Origin: Opitutales bacterium
GTDB lineage: Bacteria; Verrucomicrobiota; Verrucomicrobiia; Opitutales; Coraliomargaritaceae
Direction: 5' to 3'
Assembly: GCA_030729385.1 (NCBI GenBank)
Contig: JANQXM010000042.1
Span: 120,336-172,360, forward strand
DNA length: 52,025 bases
The position numbers were made by a program, and so were the translations under genes. Shown piece by piece: positions 1 to 9,618 of this stretch. The notes under the pieces were generated by a model, which was not told the origin of the DNA, ran no database searches, and was given only the letters and a program-made list of their open reading frames with translations. Positions within the stretch are counted from its first letter, which is position 1; each line of letters opens with the position of its first letter.

Positions 1-3
1 AAA

Positions 4-417
4 ATGGCCCGCCGACGCTCATCGAAACCACCGGAAGAAGATTTCCCCATGACGCCGATGATCGATATGGTCTTCCTGTTGTTGGTCTTCTTTATGACGG
101 TCAGCACATTGGCCCAAGCAGATAGGCGTGTGAAGCTCGACTTACCTGAATCGTCGCAGAGTGACGTGCCGGAAGATTTGTCGGATCGTGGCACGATCTC
201 TTTGGATGCTGAGGGCGCGATCTATCTTGGCGCACAAGTGCGTAGCTTGGATGAAATGCAGAGCGCGATTCAAGAGTCGCTCGAGCTCAACCCAGACTTG
301 CGGATCCACGTTCGAGCCGATCAAGCGACAGCCTACAGTGACATTAAAAAAGTCCTCCGTGCCTGCGCGGAAGTGGGGGCTTACGAAGTGATCTACGCCA
401 CCTACCAATCGAGATAG
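4..417 (+). CDS. exbD: ExbD/TolR-family biopolymer transport protein (first copy)
   Basis: A 137-residue protein with the ExbD/TolR plan: a short basic cytoplasmic head, one membrane segment at about residues 17-38, and a periplasmic domain of about 95 residues. Asp21 in the PMIDMVFLLL motif is the conserved membrane aspartate that conducts protons with ExbB. In the family, ExbB-ExbD uses the proton motive force to energise TonB and outer-membrane receptors. A second exbD follows after 2 bases, so the two are almost certainly co-transcribed; exbB would be expected upstream, outside the window. Upstream sequence is missing, so the start at base 4 cannot be checked, but the length is normal. 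The TonB receptor at 28072 is a possible client (inference). Confidence 0.9.
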   Translation: MARRRSSKPPEEDFPMTPMIDMVFLLLVFFMTVSTLAQADRRVKLDLPESSQSDVPEDLSDRGTISLDAEGAIYLGAQVRSLDEMQSAIQESLELNPDLRIHVRADQATAYSDIKKVLRACAEVGAYEVIYATYQSR

Positions 418-419
418 CC

Positions 420-863
420 ATGGCCAAACTAAAGAAGAAAGCAGAAGAGAAGATCAGCATCCCGATCGCACCCATGATCGATGTGGTGTTTCTCTTGCTG
501 ATTTACTTTATGGTTTCGTCGACGTTGGAACAGCAAGAGGCGGACCTCTCGTTTCAGTTGCCGGGCTCAGTCGAGCAGGACGAACCTCTGGATATTCCGG
601 ATGAGCAAATCATCGAGATCAGGGAAGATGGCCAAGTTGTGGTGAACGACTATCCCTACGATGTCCCAGATGCGCCCCGCTTGGAAGAATTAGCAGCGAT
701 GCTGACACGTTTTCGCGAAGCGAGCGCTGCCAATAAAGTAGAGGCGATTGTAACGATTTCGCCCTCAGATTCTGTGGCACATGCTCAAATCGTTAAGGTG
801 ATGGATGCCTGCTCTATGGCTGGTGTGGAGGCAGTGAATTTCGCCTTGGGCGACGATTCATGA
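420..863 (+). CDS. exbD: ExbD/TolR-family biopolymer transport protein (second copy)
   Basis: A 147-residue paralogue of the preceding gene with the same topology: lysine-rich head, membrane segment at about residues 16-37 in PMIDVVFLLLIYFMVSST, Asp21 as the conserved proton-path residue, then a periplasmic domain. It starts 2 bases after the stop of the first copy, so they form one operon. Two divergent ExbD subunits in tandem are common in Verrucomicrobiota and Planctomycetes and may form a mixed complex with one ExbB (inference). No strong terminator follows; the weak C4/G4 hairpin at 869-884 has no T-run. Confidence 0.9.
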   Translation: MAKLKKKAEEKISIPIAPMIDVVFLLLIYFMVSSTLEQQEADLSFQLPGSVEQDEPLDIPDEQIIEIREDGQVVVNDYPYDVPDAPRLEELAAMLTRFREASAANKVEAIVTISPSDSVAHAQIVKVMDACSMAGVEAVNFALGDDS

Positions 864-976
864 ATGTTCCCCAAACTTGTGGGGGCAGTCCTATAATCTT
901 ATATACGACTGCGCTACCTATTAATCCCCAAAACCGCTAAAGAGTTTGGTGTTAGCCCGCAGAATCCGTGCTGCTT

Positions 977-2647
977 CTACGCCAACACGCCCATGGTCTT
1001 CAGTAAGGTGGAGACATAAGGAATGAGTTGTTTCTTGCGGCTGACGATGCCGGCGAGTTCGTAGATATTACTCTGGCCGCGCTGCGGATAGTTGATCTGG
1101 CTTTTTAGTTCTTCGCTGCCTGCGACGACTAGGAGTGAGTCCTGAGAGTTGATGTCAGTGACGAGGAGGAAGCAAAATAGTAGGTCTTCTTCTGCCCGAT
1201 ATGCTTCCAGAGCCTTGTCTAGATCGTCTTCTTTCTCCCAGAAGTTATTGAAGCCCAATTCTTCAATCTGGGAGACGGAGTAGCGGAACTCACCTTCGTC
1301 GTAAATCTTGCAGTCGGAGCTGATGACTTTTTCGGGTGAGTTATTGATGATGACGGAACCGGCGGTAAAGATAAGCTCTGCGAGCTCTTTAGGCTCGATG
1401 CCTGCAATCGGAGAAAGCCAGTCGAGTAGCTCGCCTTCAAGCGGAGTGGTTGTTGGGCTATTGAGTAATAAAGTATCGGAAATGATTCCAGCCATCATGA
1501 CACCCGCAATGCCCTGAGTGGGTGTGAGCGAGTGCGATCGGAAGAGGTCCGCCACGATCGAGCAGGTGGATCCGACCGGTCGATTGATGAAGAGGATTGG
1601 TTGCTCGGTGGGTATGTTGCCCAGTCGGTGGTGATCGAGGATTTCGGTGATCTGGACTTCGCTGGCGCCGTTGACGGCTTGCCCGAGCTCGTTGTGATCG
1701 ACGAGTGCGATGCGTGTGCTACTAGGGCGTAAGATATCACTCTTAGAGAAGACCCCAATCAGCTTTTTGTCGTCGTCGACGACAAGGTAAAGAGGGTGGT
1801 TTAAGTGGGCAATGCGGCGCTTTACGGAGGAGATGCGATCTTCTCTGGTGAAGCAAATCACTTCACTTTCGACTAAGCCTTCAATGTGTGTGGCGGTGCG
1901 AATGATCCACGAGGTAGTGGCCGAGTCGTAGGGGCTGACGATGAGAGAAACGCCGCGCTCTTTAGCTCGGGCGACCATGTCTTCATCGACTTCGAGTCCG
2001 CCTGTTATGACTAAGAGGCGGATGCCGAGTTGCAGGCAGCGCTCTTGAATGTCCCAGCGGTCGCCGACGATGATGATGCTATTGCTCGAAGGCATGCCAT
2101 CTTCTTTGTGATGACTGCCAAACGAGCGGATGTCCATTGCACCGATCCGGACGTAGAGCTCTTCTAGGCAATTAGGATTTTCTGAGTGTAGGACTTTGGC
2201 GCTTAGCGAGCGGATGATAGAATCGATGCTCGTGTGCACTCGCCGCATGAGGCGTGGCTCTTTTGGCTTAGGTATGAAGAATTCGCCGAGCTGGAAAATG
2301 GAGATCATCCCTGCGACATGATTGTCCTCAGTGACTACTGGTAGTGCTCGGACATCATACTTATCGATCAGTTCGAGGGCTTCCGCGCAGGTGCTATCTT
2401 TGGTGACGGTTCGCACCTTTTGGCGCATGATATTTTCTACGCGTGGGGTGACATCACCGATAAAGAGTGGCAGCTTGACTTTGAATCGATCGAGGATCGC
2501 ATCGATGCGGGCGTTAGAGTTCCCGCAGCGAGCAGCTTTATAATCAGTTTCGCCAATCGCGTGCTTAAACGCTTCGTAGGCGAGCGCAGAGCAGATGGCG
2601 TCGGCGTCAGGGTTCTTGTGCCCTAGTATATAGATTGGGTCTGACAT
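977..2647 (-). CDS. ppaC: Manganese-dependent inorganic pyrophosphatase, family II, with CBS and DRTGG domains
   Basis: Hydrolyses pyrophosphate to phosphate in the cytoplasm, pulling biosynthetic reactions forward. The DHH-type metal site is visible: GHKNPDADAI near the N-terminus, a DHNE motif, and a DHHRLG motif about two thirds along. The substrate-binding SRKKQ motif is near the C-terminus. Between the first motif and the rest of the catalytic domain lie a CBS repeat, a DRTGG-like stretch and a second CBS repeat. This is the regulated form known from clostridia, where adenine nucleotides control activity. The start at 2647 (MSDPIYILG) is chosen because a longer reading frame back to 2710 would begin beside the terminator of the upstream gene. 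Length 556 residues, normal for the CBS-containing class. Confidence 0.93.
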   Translation of the reverse strand: MSDPIYILGHKNPDADAICSALAYEAFKHAIGETDYKAARCGNSNARIDAILDRFKVKLPLFIGDVTPRVENIMRQKVRTVTKDSTCAEALELIDKYDVRALPVVTEDNHVAGMISIFQLGEFFIPKPKEPRLMRRVHTSIDSIIRSLSAKVLHSENPNCLEELYVRIGAMDIRSFGSHHKEDGMPSSNSIIIVGDRWDIQERCLQLGIRLLVITGGLEVDEDMVARAKERGVSLIVSPYDSATTSWIIRTATHIEGLVESEVICFTREDRISSVKRRIAHLNHPLYLVVDDDKKLIGVFSKSDILRPSSTRIALVDHNELGQAVNGASEVQITEILDHHRLGNIPTEQPILFINRPVGSTCSIVADLFRSHSLTPTQGIAGVMMAGIISDTLLLNSPTTTPLEGELLDWLSPIAGIEPKELAELIFTAGSVIINNSPEKVISSDCKIYDEGEFRYSVSQIEELGFNNFWEKEDDLDKALEAYRAEEDLLFCFLLVTDINSQDSLLVVAGSEELKSQINYPQRGQSNIYELAGIVSRKKQLIPYVSTLLKTMGVLA

Positions 2648-2712
2648 TATATGGCATAAAGAAAGCAGAAGCTTTGCCTTGAACAACGCCAAAGTGAGCG
2701 ATTTGGGCAAAG

Positions 2713-2744
2713 AAAAAGCCAGCTCCCTGCGGAGCTGGCTTTTT
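2713..2744 (-). terminator. Rho-independent terminator of the prepilin-like gene
   Basis: A perfect 14-base stem (AAAAAGCCAGCTCC with its complement) around a 4-base loop. It has T-runs on both sides, so it could work in both directions. It lies 14 bases past the stop codon of the prepilin-like gene and upstream of the pyrophosphatase start. Confidence 0.9.
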
Positions 2745-2758
2745 AAGCGATAAATTAA

Positions 2759-3469
2759 TTAATTACTGTCAGCTCTAAGGATTTCCTTTTTCGAGCTAAC
2801 AGTCGAGCTGATCACATCATTGATGTTGACGGTAGTTTGTCCGTTGGTCGGGTTGTTTAACGCACCATCTTCAGTTTCGTCTAATTCATTGTAGAATTGA
2901 ACGTGGCCATCGAGGAAAGCGATGTGTCCGCCGCGCTTCCAAGGTGTGTCGACTCCCCAAGTTCCATCGGTTGATAGTCCACGAGTCCAAATGAGTGGTG
3001 TTGTAGAAGTTGGATCACTTCCGCCTACGCCAAGTCCAAAGTCATAGCTGACTGGGACGGATGAGCTCCAGTTGTCGTCATTCCAGACATTTGAGCTATC
3101 GCGATACCCGATTACTTGTGGGATTGTTTCGCCAATGACTAGTTCATCACTATCAATTGTCCAGATAGCTGCGTCAGTGAGGTCAACTTTCTCGGCGAGG
3201 AATGCTGCAACGCCTTGAACTGTCTTGCCTCCTTTTACTCCAGTTAATTTGGATTCAGTCAAAACTTTTACTTTACCACCGGAAGTGGAGTAGGTTGCGT
3301 AGGAAACGGCAATCGAGCGAATATTGCTGGATGATTTCATCTTTTGCGCAACTTCACGAACCTTGCCAACGGCAGGGATCAAAATAGCGGCAAGAATACC
3401 GATAATTGCGATAACAGTGAGCAGCTCAATGAGGGTAAAGCCTGCGCGAGGGGATTTTGGTGTTTTCAT
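2759..3469 (-). CDS. Prepilin-like protein with N-terminal methylation motif and H-X9-DG type C-terminus
   Basis: A 236-residue pseudopilin-type protein. Residues 10-30 carry the type III signal (GFTLIELLTVIAIIGILAAI), with Gly before the cleavage site and the conserved Glu at +5. After an amphipathic helix comes a globular domain ending in GGHIAFLDGHVQFY, the aromatic/DG motif typical of the very abundant pilin-like proteins of Verrucomicrobiota, Planctomycetes and Lentisphaerota. It would be cut by a PilD-type peptidase and held in the inner membrane or built into a pilus or type II secretion pseudopilus; its partner machinery is not in the window. It stands alone between two terminators, so it is probably monocistronic. 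The exact substrate or role is unknown. Confidence 0.88.
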   Translation of the reverse strand: MKTPKSPRAGFTLIELLTVIAIIGILAAILIPAVGKVREVAQKMKSSSNIRSIAVSYATYSTSGGKVKVLTESKLTGVKGGKTVQGVAAFLAEKVDLTDAAIWTIDSDELVIGETIPQVIGYRDSSNVWNDDNWSSSVPVSYDFGLGVGGSDPTSTTPLIWTRGLSTDGTWGVDTPWKRGGHIAFLDGHVQFYNELDETEDGALNNPTNGQTTVNINDVISSTVSSKKEILRADSN

Positions 3470-3604
3470 ATTAATTATAATAAATGAGTGAGGAGTGAAC
3501 CCGCCAGTCAGTGGGAAGACTGCTGACGATGCTTAAATGTAGGTTATTTACTTTATTAAGTCCAATTCTTTTTCGCATCTGTTTGAATTAGGCAGCTTGG
3601 ATAT

Positions 3605-3640
3605 AAAAAGCTCCTGTCGCATAAGGCGAACAGGAGCTTT
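3605..3640 (-). terminator. Rho-independent terminator of glyA
   Basis: Read on the minus strand, a stem built on AAAGCTCCTGT and its complement, extended by GCG/CGC with one bulged base, is followed by TTTTTATAT. It lies about 30 bases past the glyA stop codon. Confidence 0.85.
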
Positions 3641-3670
3641 GTAGATGAAATGACTGTAAGTGCCGCTTGT

Positions 3671-4951
3671 TTACGAAGCGTAAGGCAGTGGGTGCTTTTG
3701 GCAGAGGTCCAGTGCGATTGCTTTCGCTTTGGCAATGACGGCTTCGTCAGTAGGAGCGTCGAGCACTAGGTCGATGGCTTCTGCGATTTTCACCATATCG
3801 GCCTCGACAAGACCACGGCTAGTCACCGCGGGAGTGCCTAGGCGGATACCGCTTGTTTGGAATGGGCTGCGTGTTTCGCCTGGGACGGTGTTTTTATTGG
3901 ACGTGATGTGGGCTTTATCGAGCGCGATTTGCGCTACCTTGCCGGTGAGCTCGGGGTCTTTGACGCGAAGGTCGATCATCATGAGGTGATTGTCTGTGCC
4001 ACCGCTGATGATGTGGTGGCCGCGTTCCATGAGCGCATTCGCAAGTGCCTTTGCATTTGCCGCCACTTGTTTTTGGTAAGTTTTGAATTCTTCCGAGGCG
4101 GCTTCCTTGAAGCAAACTGCTTTGCCAGCGATCACGTGCATGAGTGGACCGCCTTGGATGCCTGGGAACACCGCCGTGTCGATTTTTTTAGCGTGTTCTG
4201 CTTTGCACAAAATCAGGCCGCCGCGTGGACCACGGAGGGTCTTGTGGGTGGTGGTCGTTACAAAGTCAGCATGCGGGATTGGAGAAGGGTGGACGCCAGT
4301 CGCGACTAGACCTGCGATATGCGCGATGTCTGCCATCAAGTAGGCGCCGACTTCGCGGGCGATTTCACCCATGCGAGCAAAATCAATGATGCGAGAGTAG
4401 GCAGATGCGCCCACAGTGATCATTTTTGGCTGCTCTTTGCGAGCGGTCTCGGCGATGTTATCGTAGTCGATGAGTCCATCTTCGGCGCCGACACCGTAGT
4501 TGACGACTTCGTGATAGATGCCACTGAAATTCATTGGGTGACCGTGTGTCAGGTGCCCGCCGTCAGAAAGATTCATGGTCAGGATTTTGTCACCCGGGCG
4601 AAGCACGGAGAGGTAAACGGCCGCGTTTGCTTGGCTGCCTGAGTGTGGCTGAACGTTGGCATGGTCGGCACCGAAAAGAGCTTTTGCGCGCTCGATCGCG
4701 AGTGTTTCGACGACGTCCACGTGTTCGCAGCCACCATAGTAGCGTTTGCCGGGGTAGCCTTCGGCGTATTTGTTAGTGAGCACACTTCCTTGCGCTTCGA
4801 TGACGGAAGGGTAGGTGAAATTCTCCGAGGCGATTAACTCGAGGTGGCTCTCCTGACGCTTGCGTTCGGCGGCTATAGCTGCAGCGATTTCCGGATCGAC
4901 GCTTGCGAGCGGTTCAGGGTTGAGGGCGGATGGCTGTGTAGCTGATGTCAT
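3671..4951 (-). CDS. glyA: Serine hydroxymethyltransferase
   Basis: Interconverts serine plus tetrahydrofolate with glycine plus methylene-tetrahydrofolate; a cytoplasmic PLP enzyme feeding one-carbon metabolism. It is 426 residues, the usual size. Visible family motifs are LIASENF near the N-terminus, the substrate/cofactor region [18 protein letters not shown], and the PLP lysine Lys237 in [14 protein letters not shown]. The start at 4951 (MTSATQP) is preferred: a longer frame back to 5086 would overlap the end of the next upstream gene and add a basic tail not seen in the family. It has its own terminator. The partner glycine-cleavage gene gcvH lies elsewhere in the window (23813), without gcvT or gcvP. 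Confidence 0.97.
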   Translation of the reverse strand: MTSATQPSALNPEPLASVDPEIAAAIAAERKRQESHLELIASENFTYPSVIEAQGSVLTNKYAEGYPGKRYYGGCEHVDVVETLAIERAKALFGADHANVQPHSGSQANAAVYLSVLRPGDKILTMNLSDGGHLTHGHPMNFSGIYHEVVNYGVGAEDGLIDYDNIAETARKEQPKMITVGASAYSRIIDFARMGEIAREVGAYLMADIAHIAGLVATGVHPSPIPHADFVTTTTHKTLRGPRGGLILCKAEHAKKIDTAVFPGIQGGPLMHVIAGKAVCFKEAASEEFKTYQKQVAANAKALANALMERGHHIISGGTDNHLMMIDLRVKDPELTGKVAQIALDKAHITSNKNTVPGETRSPFQTSGIRLGTPAVTSRGLVEADMVKIAEAIDLVLDAPTDEAVIAKAKAIALDLCQKHPLPYAS

Positions 4952-5003
4952 GACGATAATATTGCGGTATGTTAAAATTCTGTAGTTTGTCAGTTGTGAG
5001 TGA

Positions 5004-6575
5004 TTAGAACGGCCAAGCCCAACTTTTCTTGGACGGGCGCTTGGATGTTTCTTTGGGTTCTGTTGCTTCTTCGACTGTCTCTTCAACTTCCTCGACGGTT
5101 GCCTCGGAGACAGGCTCGACAGCTTCCTCGACTGTCGCGTTAATTTCGGAGGCAGACTCGACAGGTTCGCTCACGGGCGCTTCTGTTTCGATTACTTCTG
5201 TTTCCGAAACGGCTGGTTTGGTTGCTTCAGCTTGCTCACTCCAGAAAGGCCACCACCATGGGTCACCCACATCGGTTTCCTCGTAACCTTCCTCCAAGAG
5301 GGCATCGGTTGATGCGGTGGCTTCATCTTCGCTGAACGGCCAAGCCCAGCGTGCAAAAGTGCGACCCCATCCTGCATCTTCTGTGACTGGAGCAACGCCA
5401 GCGGCCTCTGAAAGGGCAAGCATTTGGCGGGCAACATTTTCACGGCCTTGCAAGTGCTCTGCGAGCTTGGATGCATCTGCTGGAGCGGCTGGGTATGTGC
5501 GGGTGGGCACGCCATCGAGTGGTCGCCCCGGTTTGTATTCATAAAGAACGAATCCATGACCGACAGGGCTTAGGATTTGCCGAGAACCGTTGTCCCAGCG
5601 TAGGAAAATGTCTTGCCCATCCATACGCCAGGAACCTTCGAGATTCTTGCCGCGCGTAGTAGTGATACCCCCGAAACGACCCAATTCAATTCGTTGGTAA
5701 GTGTTCTCATCAATTTTTACGAGCCATGTGCCACGGTAAAAAGCTCGAGCGTTTTTACGGCTGGAGAAGGCGATGCCGCTGGTATGAATTTCACGCTCGG
5801 TATGGTAGCCAGATAGCCAGTTCGCGGGCACCTTGTCGTCGATTGTGCGGGTGGCGGTTTGAAACTCGGTTTTGTCGTCTTCGATCACGAGCCCAGCGTC
5901 GATTCTTTTGTAGGAGTAGGCGCGTTCGTTTTCGCGCAGGATGGAGTAATGTCCACTGTCCCAAACAATGTGTAGTTCGCTGCCTTGCTTCGCCCAAGAG
6001 CCGCGTAATCCACGGCTATCACCCCAAGTGCTGGCTGCAGAGCGGTCCGATTCGATGAAGACATAGTGACTGCTGGAGTCATCGCTGATTTCCCAAGTGC
6101 CGAAATAGCCTTTTGCTTTGTCTCGGTCTGAGGCGACTTCGGTGGTGGCAGTTGGTGGCTTGGCCCATTGACCTAAAATATCTTTGGGCACTTGTTGGGC
6201 GGGGACGGTGTAAACTATGTTTTGATTGCGATCAACTAGTGAGATTCCGAAGCCCAGCGCATCTCTAAGGATCTTATGTTGGCTACCATCTTGCCATTGA
6301 AGTGTGGCGGTTTCATCTGTGCTGGACCAAGTGCCTTGGTAGACGGTGCGGTCGGTATTGTCTCCCCAAAAATAAGAGGCGAGACCCCCGCGTTTCACGA
6401 GTAGAATGAGTGCACCATCATTAGGCGTATCGATTTGCCATGTGCCTCGAAACAAATCGTTGCCGGTTTGAGCAAGCGAACTGGAGGCACTGCTGATAGC
6501 CAATAGTGTGAGAAGGATTGCTCTCGCGTGGAGACGGAAGCGGCTAAAGTATCTCATCGGAGAGAAAATGTTCAT
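5004..6575 (-). CDS. Secreted protein of unknown function: three lipocalin-like repeats and three W-P-F motifs
   Basis: A 523-residue protein not recognised as a named family. It starts with a signal peptide (hydrophobic core at about residues 17-34, cut near SSLAQ). Three homologous repeats follow, each of the form YxGTW-(charged)-x-GSW-x-W-(D/N)-G-x-x-x-I-L, at about residues 43-115, 155-225 and 278-350. The spacing suggests small beta-barrels like lipocalin-like DUF domains. The last third is low-complexity and acidic (runs of EA, EV and SE). Within it the aromatic motif recurs as WAWPF, WWWPF and, as the last five residues, WAWPF. The gene lies just upstream of glyA on the same strand (52 bases). 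The repeats suggest ligand binding and the WPF tails suggest protein contact, both inference. Confidence 0.75.
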   Translation of the reverse strand: MNIFSPMRYFSRFRLHARAILLTLLAISSASSSLAQTGNDLFRGTWQIDTPNDGALILLVKRGGLASYFWGDNTDRTVYQGTWSSTDETATLQWQDGSQHKILRDALGFGISLVDRNQNIVYTVPAQQVPKDILGQWAKPPTATTEVASDRDKAKGYFGTWEISDDSSSHYVFIESDRSAASTWGDSRGLRGSWAKQGSELHIVWDSGHYSILRENERAYSYKRIDAGLVIEDDKTEFQTATRTIDDKVPANWLSGYHTEREIHTSGIAFSSRKNARAFYRGTWLVKIDENTYQRIELGRFGGITTTRGKNLEGSWRMDGQDIFLRWDNGSRQILSPVGHGFVLYEYKPGRPLDGVPTRTYPAAPADASKLAEHLQGRENVARQMLALSEAAGVAPVTEDAGWGRTFARWAWPFSEDEATASTDALLEEGYEETDVGDPWWWPFWSEQAEATKPAVSETEVIETEAPVSEPVESASEINATVEEAVEPVSEATVEEVEETVEEATEPKETSKRPSKKSWAWPF

Positions 6576-6650
6576 GTGAGGTGCATATTTTTCGCTCGTG
6601 AGGCATGCAAGTATTAATGTGCCCCAGTGAAAATGCCTAAGCGAAGGGAG

Positions 6651-7430
6651 TTAAGGTTTTTGGCCAATTTTTGAGAAATCGAGGAGGCTGCGACTGATCT
6701 TCCCGCGTTCTAAAGTGGCGCGATCAGATTGTGGGTGCGCCTCGATGATGGTGCCTTCCGAGTAGTGGAAGTTGAATTTGCCGGGGCTGGTTTCTTTATA
6801 GAGGCTGCCCAGTTCGATTTTGGCAGGGAAGGTGTCTTCAATAGCCGTTGTTGGGGTTGTTTCTGCTGGGAAATTAACATTGAGAACGGTTCCTCTTTTC
6901 GGCGGGTCTTGAACCGCAAGGAGGGCAATGTTGGCCGCGTGCTGGGCTGCGGCTATTAGGCTGTCATTAAAACGGCCTTCGGTGCGACCGTTACTGTCTC
7001 GAACGGCTTCAAAGAGGTCTCCCGGGACGCACTGGCTGAACGCAATAGCGGGTAGCCCCCAGAGGGCTCCTTCGATGGCACCAGCAACAGTGCCAGAGCT
7101 CAAAATAAGGGTCTCTGTAGTATTGTAGCCAATATTGATACCGGAGACGACGATGTCTGGCTTTTCGGGCAGCAGATTGCCGAGTGCGATATTGATACAG
7201 TCCGTAGGCGTGCCGCTGATTGCCCAAGCGTCTACAGATTGTGGGAAAATCGATGGGCTATGTATGACCTCAACTTCCTTATGGCGGCTCACGGCTCGCC
7301 CTATCCAGCTTTGCTCAAAGGCGGGCGCTGCGACCGAGACCTTAAAGTGCTGTGAGAGCGCGTCCACCAGTTGGTGGAGGAAGGCTGACTCAATGCCATC
7401 GTCGTTGGTGACTAAAACATGTGGTTTCAC
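6651..7430 (-). CDS. surE: 5'/3'-nucleotidase SurE
   Basis: A metal-dependent nucleoside monophosphate phosphatase of 259 residues, normal for SurE. The metal-binding Asp10-Asp11 of VTNDDGI are at the N-terminus. [12 protein letters not shown] (the family SGTPxDCV motif) and [10 protein letters not shown] are also present. It begins with GTG at 7430: the codon is GTG, giving (M)[11 protein letters not shown], and no in-frame ATG gives a complete first strand. The next gene on the same strand (thioesterase, 7466-7936) ends 35 bases upstream, so the two may share a transcript. In other bacteria SurE is linked to stress survival; here the neighbours give no further clue. Confidence 0.94.
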   Translation of the reverse strand: MKPHVLVTNDDGIESAFLHQLVDALSQHFKVSVAAPAFEQSWIGRAVSRHKEVEVIHSPSIFPQSVDAWAISGTPTDCINIALGNLLPEKPDIVVSGINIGYNTTETLILSSGTVAGAIEGALWGLPAIAFSQCVPGDLFEAVRDSNGRTEGRFNDSLIAAAQHAANIALLAVQDPPKRGTVLNVNFPAETTPTTAIEDTFPAKIELGSLYKETSPGKFNFHYSEGTIIEAHPQSDRATLERGKISRSLLDFSKIGQKP

Positions 7431-7465
7431 TGGATACGTGGAGGGTGTGAAGGTGACGGCGAGAG

Positions 7466-7936
7466 CTAGACACCCGCTGGACGGGCGAGGGCTTCGCTTG
7501 GCGCTACGGTGATGCGCTCGCGCACGGATGCGGGTAATTCAATGGATTGCAGCTCGCCGCTGGCAGTCAGCTTGGTCAGCACCGTCACCATATGCCCTTT
7601 GCCAGCTTGTGTGCGTGAGCCATCCTGATTTTGGCGGAAAATACGGAATTGGTATTCGATCGACCGATCTTTCATCGATTTTACTGCGAGATGTATGTCG
7701 ATTGTGTCGCCGAAGCGAATGGGGGCGGAGAACTTACATTCTGCTCGTACCCGAGGCCAGCCTACGACTTCGCCTGGCTGCGTGTTGATCAAATCGACAC
7801 CTGCGGCTTCGAAAAAGTCCCGCTCAGCGGTTTCCATGTAGCGGAAAAAATTCGAGAAATGGACGAGTCCGGCCATATCTGTTTCGGAAAACTCGATTCG
7901 ACGAGTCGAAGTATGTTCATAAGGCATATGATGCAT
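7466..7936 (-). CDS. YbgC/FadM-family acyl-CoA thioesterase (hot-dog fold)
   Basis: A 156-residue single hot-dog domain. The family signature is at the N-terminus: [21 protein letters not shown], with the catalytic Asp followed by the AGxVHFxNY-like segment of 4-hydroxybenzoyl-CoA thioesterases. These enzymes hydrolyse short-chain or aromatic acyl-CoA esters; YbgC itself is tied to the Tol-Pal system, but no tol genes are adjacent here, so the substrate is open. Two in-frame ATGs lie close together (7936 and 7927); the second gives [10 protein letters not shown], and either could be used. It precedes surE on the same strand by 35 bases. Confidence 0.88.
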   Translation of the reverse strand: MHHMPYEHTSTRRIEFSETDMAGLVHFSNFFRYMETAERDFFEAAGVDLINTQPGEVVGWPRVRAECKFSAPIRFGDTIDIHLAVKSMKDRSIEYQFRIFRQNQDGSRTQAGKGHMVTVLTKLTASGELQSIELPASVRERITVAPSEALARPAGV

Positions 7937-7995
7937 TCATGAGAAGCATCTGCAGTTTAGCAATCGCAGGATGCACAAAATTGCGGTGAGGGACA

Positions 7996-8027
7996 TAAAA
8001 ACGGGAAGCCCTTTTCAAGGCTTCCCG
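7996..8027 (-). terminator. Rho-independent terminator of the transaldolase gene
   Basis: On the minus strand a 9-bp stem (CGGGAAGCC with GGCTTCCCG) around an 8-base loop is followed by a run of five T. It lies about 25 bases past the tal stop codon. Confidence 0.87.
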
Positions 8028-8052
8028 CGTAAAGGAGTATGTCTCAGTGTGT

Positions 8053-9012
8053 TTAGGCGAGCTTGGCTTTGACGATTTCGCGCACCTTTATCATGTCTTG
8101 CCCGAACACACGGATGCCTTGCGCGAGCTTTTCGGTCGCCATCGCGTCTTCATTTAGAAGCCAGCGGAAGGATTTCTCGGAGACGTCGAGTTTCTCGATG
8201 TCGGCGTCTTTCGCGGCTTCGGGATCGAGCTTGCGTGGCACTTCGTCAGACATGCCTTTTAGTTCTTCCAAGAGATTTGGGCTGATTGTAAGTAGATCAC
8301 ATCCAGCGAGTTCAAGGATTTCGCCGAGATTTCGGAAGCTGGCTCCCATGACCTCAGTCTTGTAGCCGAATTTCTTATAATACGTGTAAATTTCTTTCAC
8401 GCTGAGCACACCGGGGTCATTCTCCTGAGTGTAGCTCTCTCCGGTGCTTGCCTTATACCAATCGAGGATGCGACCGACGAAGGGTGAAATGAGCTGAGCG
8501 CCTGCCTCGGCGCAAGCCACTGCCTGGGCTAAAGAGAAGAGCAGCGTCATATTGCAGCGAATGCCCTCTTTTTCCAGTGTCTCCGCCGCACGAATGCCTT
8601 CCCAAGTGGAAGCCATTTTAATTAAAATACGTTCACGGGAGATGCCATTGGCCTCGTAAAGTGCGATGAGCTCGCGGGCTTTGGCGATGGTGGCATCGAC
8701 GTCAAAAGAGAGGCAGGCGTCCACTTCGGTGGAGACGCGACCAGGCACAATCTCCAAGATTTTGCAGCCAAACCCGACGATTAGGTGGTCGACCACGAGG
8801 TCCACGAGTGCTTCACCGCTGAGCCCTGAGTCCTTCGTCGAGGCGATGGCTTCATCTAAAACGGCGGCATACTCCGTTTTTTGCAGGGCTTTTAGGATCA
8901 AGGACGGATTTGTAGTCGCGTCTTGCGGCGTATAGGCCGCCAAAGTTTCAAAGTCGCCAGTGTCGGCGACCACAGTTGTCAGTGCTTTCAGTGCTTCAAG
9001 TGTATTACTCAT
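8053..9012 (-). CDS. tal: Transaldolase, TalB type
   Basis: Transfers a dihydroxyacetone unit between sugar phosphates in the non-oxidative pentose phosphate pathway. The protein is 319 residues from MSNTLEALK, matching the 317-residue TalB class. Family motifs are [10 protein letters not shown] (residues 33-42), the Schiff-base Lys132 in [12 protein letters not shown], and [20 protein letters not shown], then [10 protein letters not shown] longer reading frame extends to 9171 but overlaps the DUF423 gene in another frame and adds no family sequence, so 9012 is preferred. A good terminator follows. Confidence 0.96.
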   Translation of the reverse strand: MSNTLEALKALTTVVADTGDFETLAAYTPQDATTNPSLILKALQKTEYAAVLDEAIASTKDSGLSGEALVDLVVDHLIVGFGCKILEIVPGRVSTEVDACLSFDVDATIAKARELIALYEANGISRERILIKMASTWEGIRAAETLEKEGIRCNMTLLFSLAQAVACAEAGAQLISPFVGRILDWYKASTGESYTQENDPGVLSVKEIYTYYKKFGYKTEVMGASFRNLGEILELAGCDLLTISPNLLEELKGMSDEVPRKLDPEAAKDADIEKLDVSEKSFRWLLNEDAMATEKLAQGIRVFGQDMIKVREIVKAKLA

Positions 9013-9068
9013 GGGAGCCTGTGTATGCTCTGCGGCGCATATTTCAAACTTCTTTAGTATGAGTTCTA

Positions 9069-9458
9069 TTAATTCGTCGCATTTACAGGTGGCTTGCATG
9101 ACTTCCAGGCGAGGAGGCCCCAGCCTACGATGAAGCATAGCCCGCCAAGTGGTGTGATGGGACCGAGCCAATTGGGCGCACCTAGTGCGAGCGCATAAAG
9201 TGAGCCGCTAAAGAGAAAGATGCCCAAGCAGAAGGAATTACGGCAGAAATGGGCGATTTTGTCATGAATTGGCAAATTTGCCAGTATTAGGAGGCCTAGC
9301 GCGTGCCACATATGATAGTCCACTGCAGTTTTCCATGTTTCAAGCGTGCCCCTTTCGAGCAGAATGACTTTTAGGGCATGAGCTCCAAAGGCGCCAAGCA
9401 CGACGGCTGTTAGGGCAAAGGCGCTGCCAAGGCAGATGAATGTGTGGCGGTGTTTCAT
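9069..9458 (-). CDS. DUF423 family small membrane protein (YgdD-like)
   Basis: A 129-residue integral membrane protein with about four hydrophobic segments. The N-terminal [10 protein letters not shown] motif and the mid-protein [10 protein letters not shown] motif identify DUF423, a family found across bacteria with no agreed function. The C-terminus ([14 protein letters not shown]) is also typical. It lies upstream of tal on the same strand with a 56-base gap, so it may share a transcript. The divergent gene at 9619 leaves about 160 bases between them for two promoters; no convincing -35/-10 pair was picked out. Confidence 0.87.
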   Translation of the reverse strand: MKHRHTFICLGSAFALTAVVLGAFGAHALKVILLERGTLETWKTAVDYHMWHALGLLILANLPIHDKIAHFCRNSFCLGIFLFSGSLYALALGAPNWLGPITPLGGLCFIVGWGLLAWKSCKPPVNATN

Positions 9459-9618
9459 AAATATCTATCGTCGAGGTGGGCTGTTGTTATGATTAATAGA
9501 GGTTCATTTTCCACAAAGCGTGAGGACTCATTGGTTCAGCTAATGCGTATCGTGGTAATTGGGCGGTATTTTTTATACTTGCATTACTAACCATTTTATA
9601 CATTAAAGTGGAATAAAT

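Noticed and set aside
869-884. C4/G4 hairpin after the second exbD considered as a terminator
   Set aside because: The stem is only about 5 bp with no T-run.
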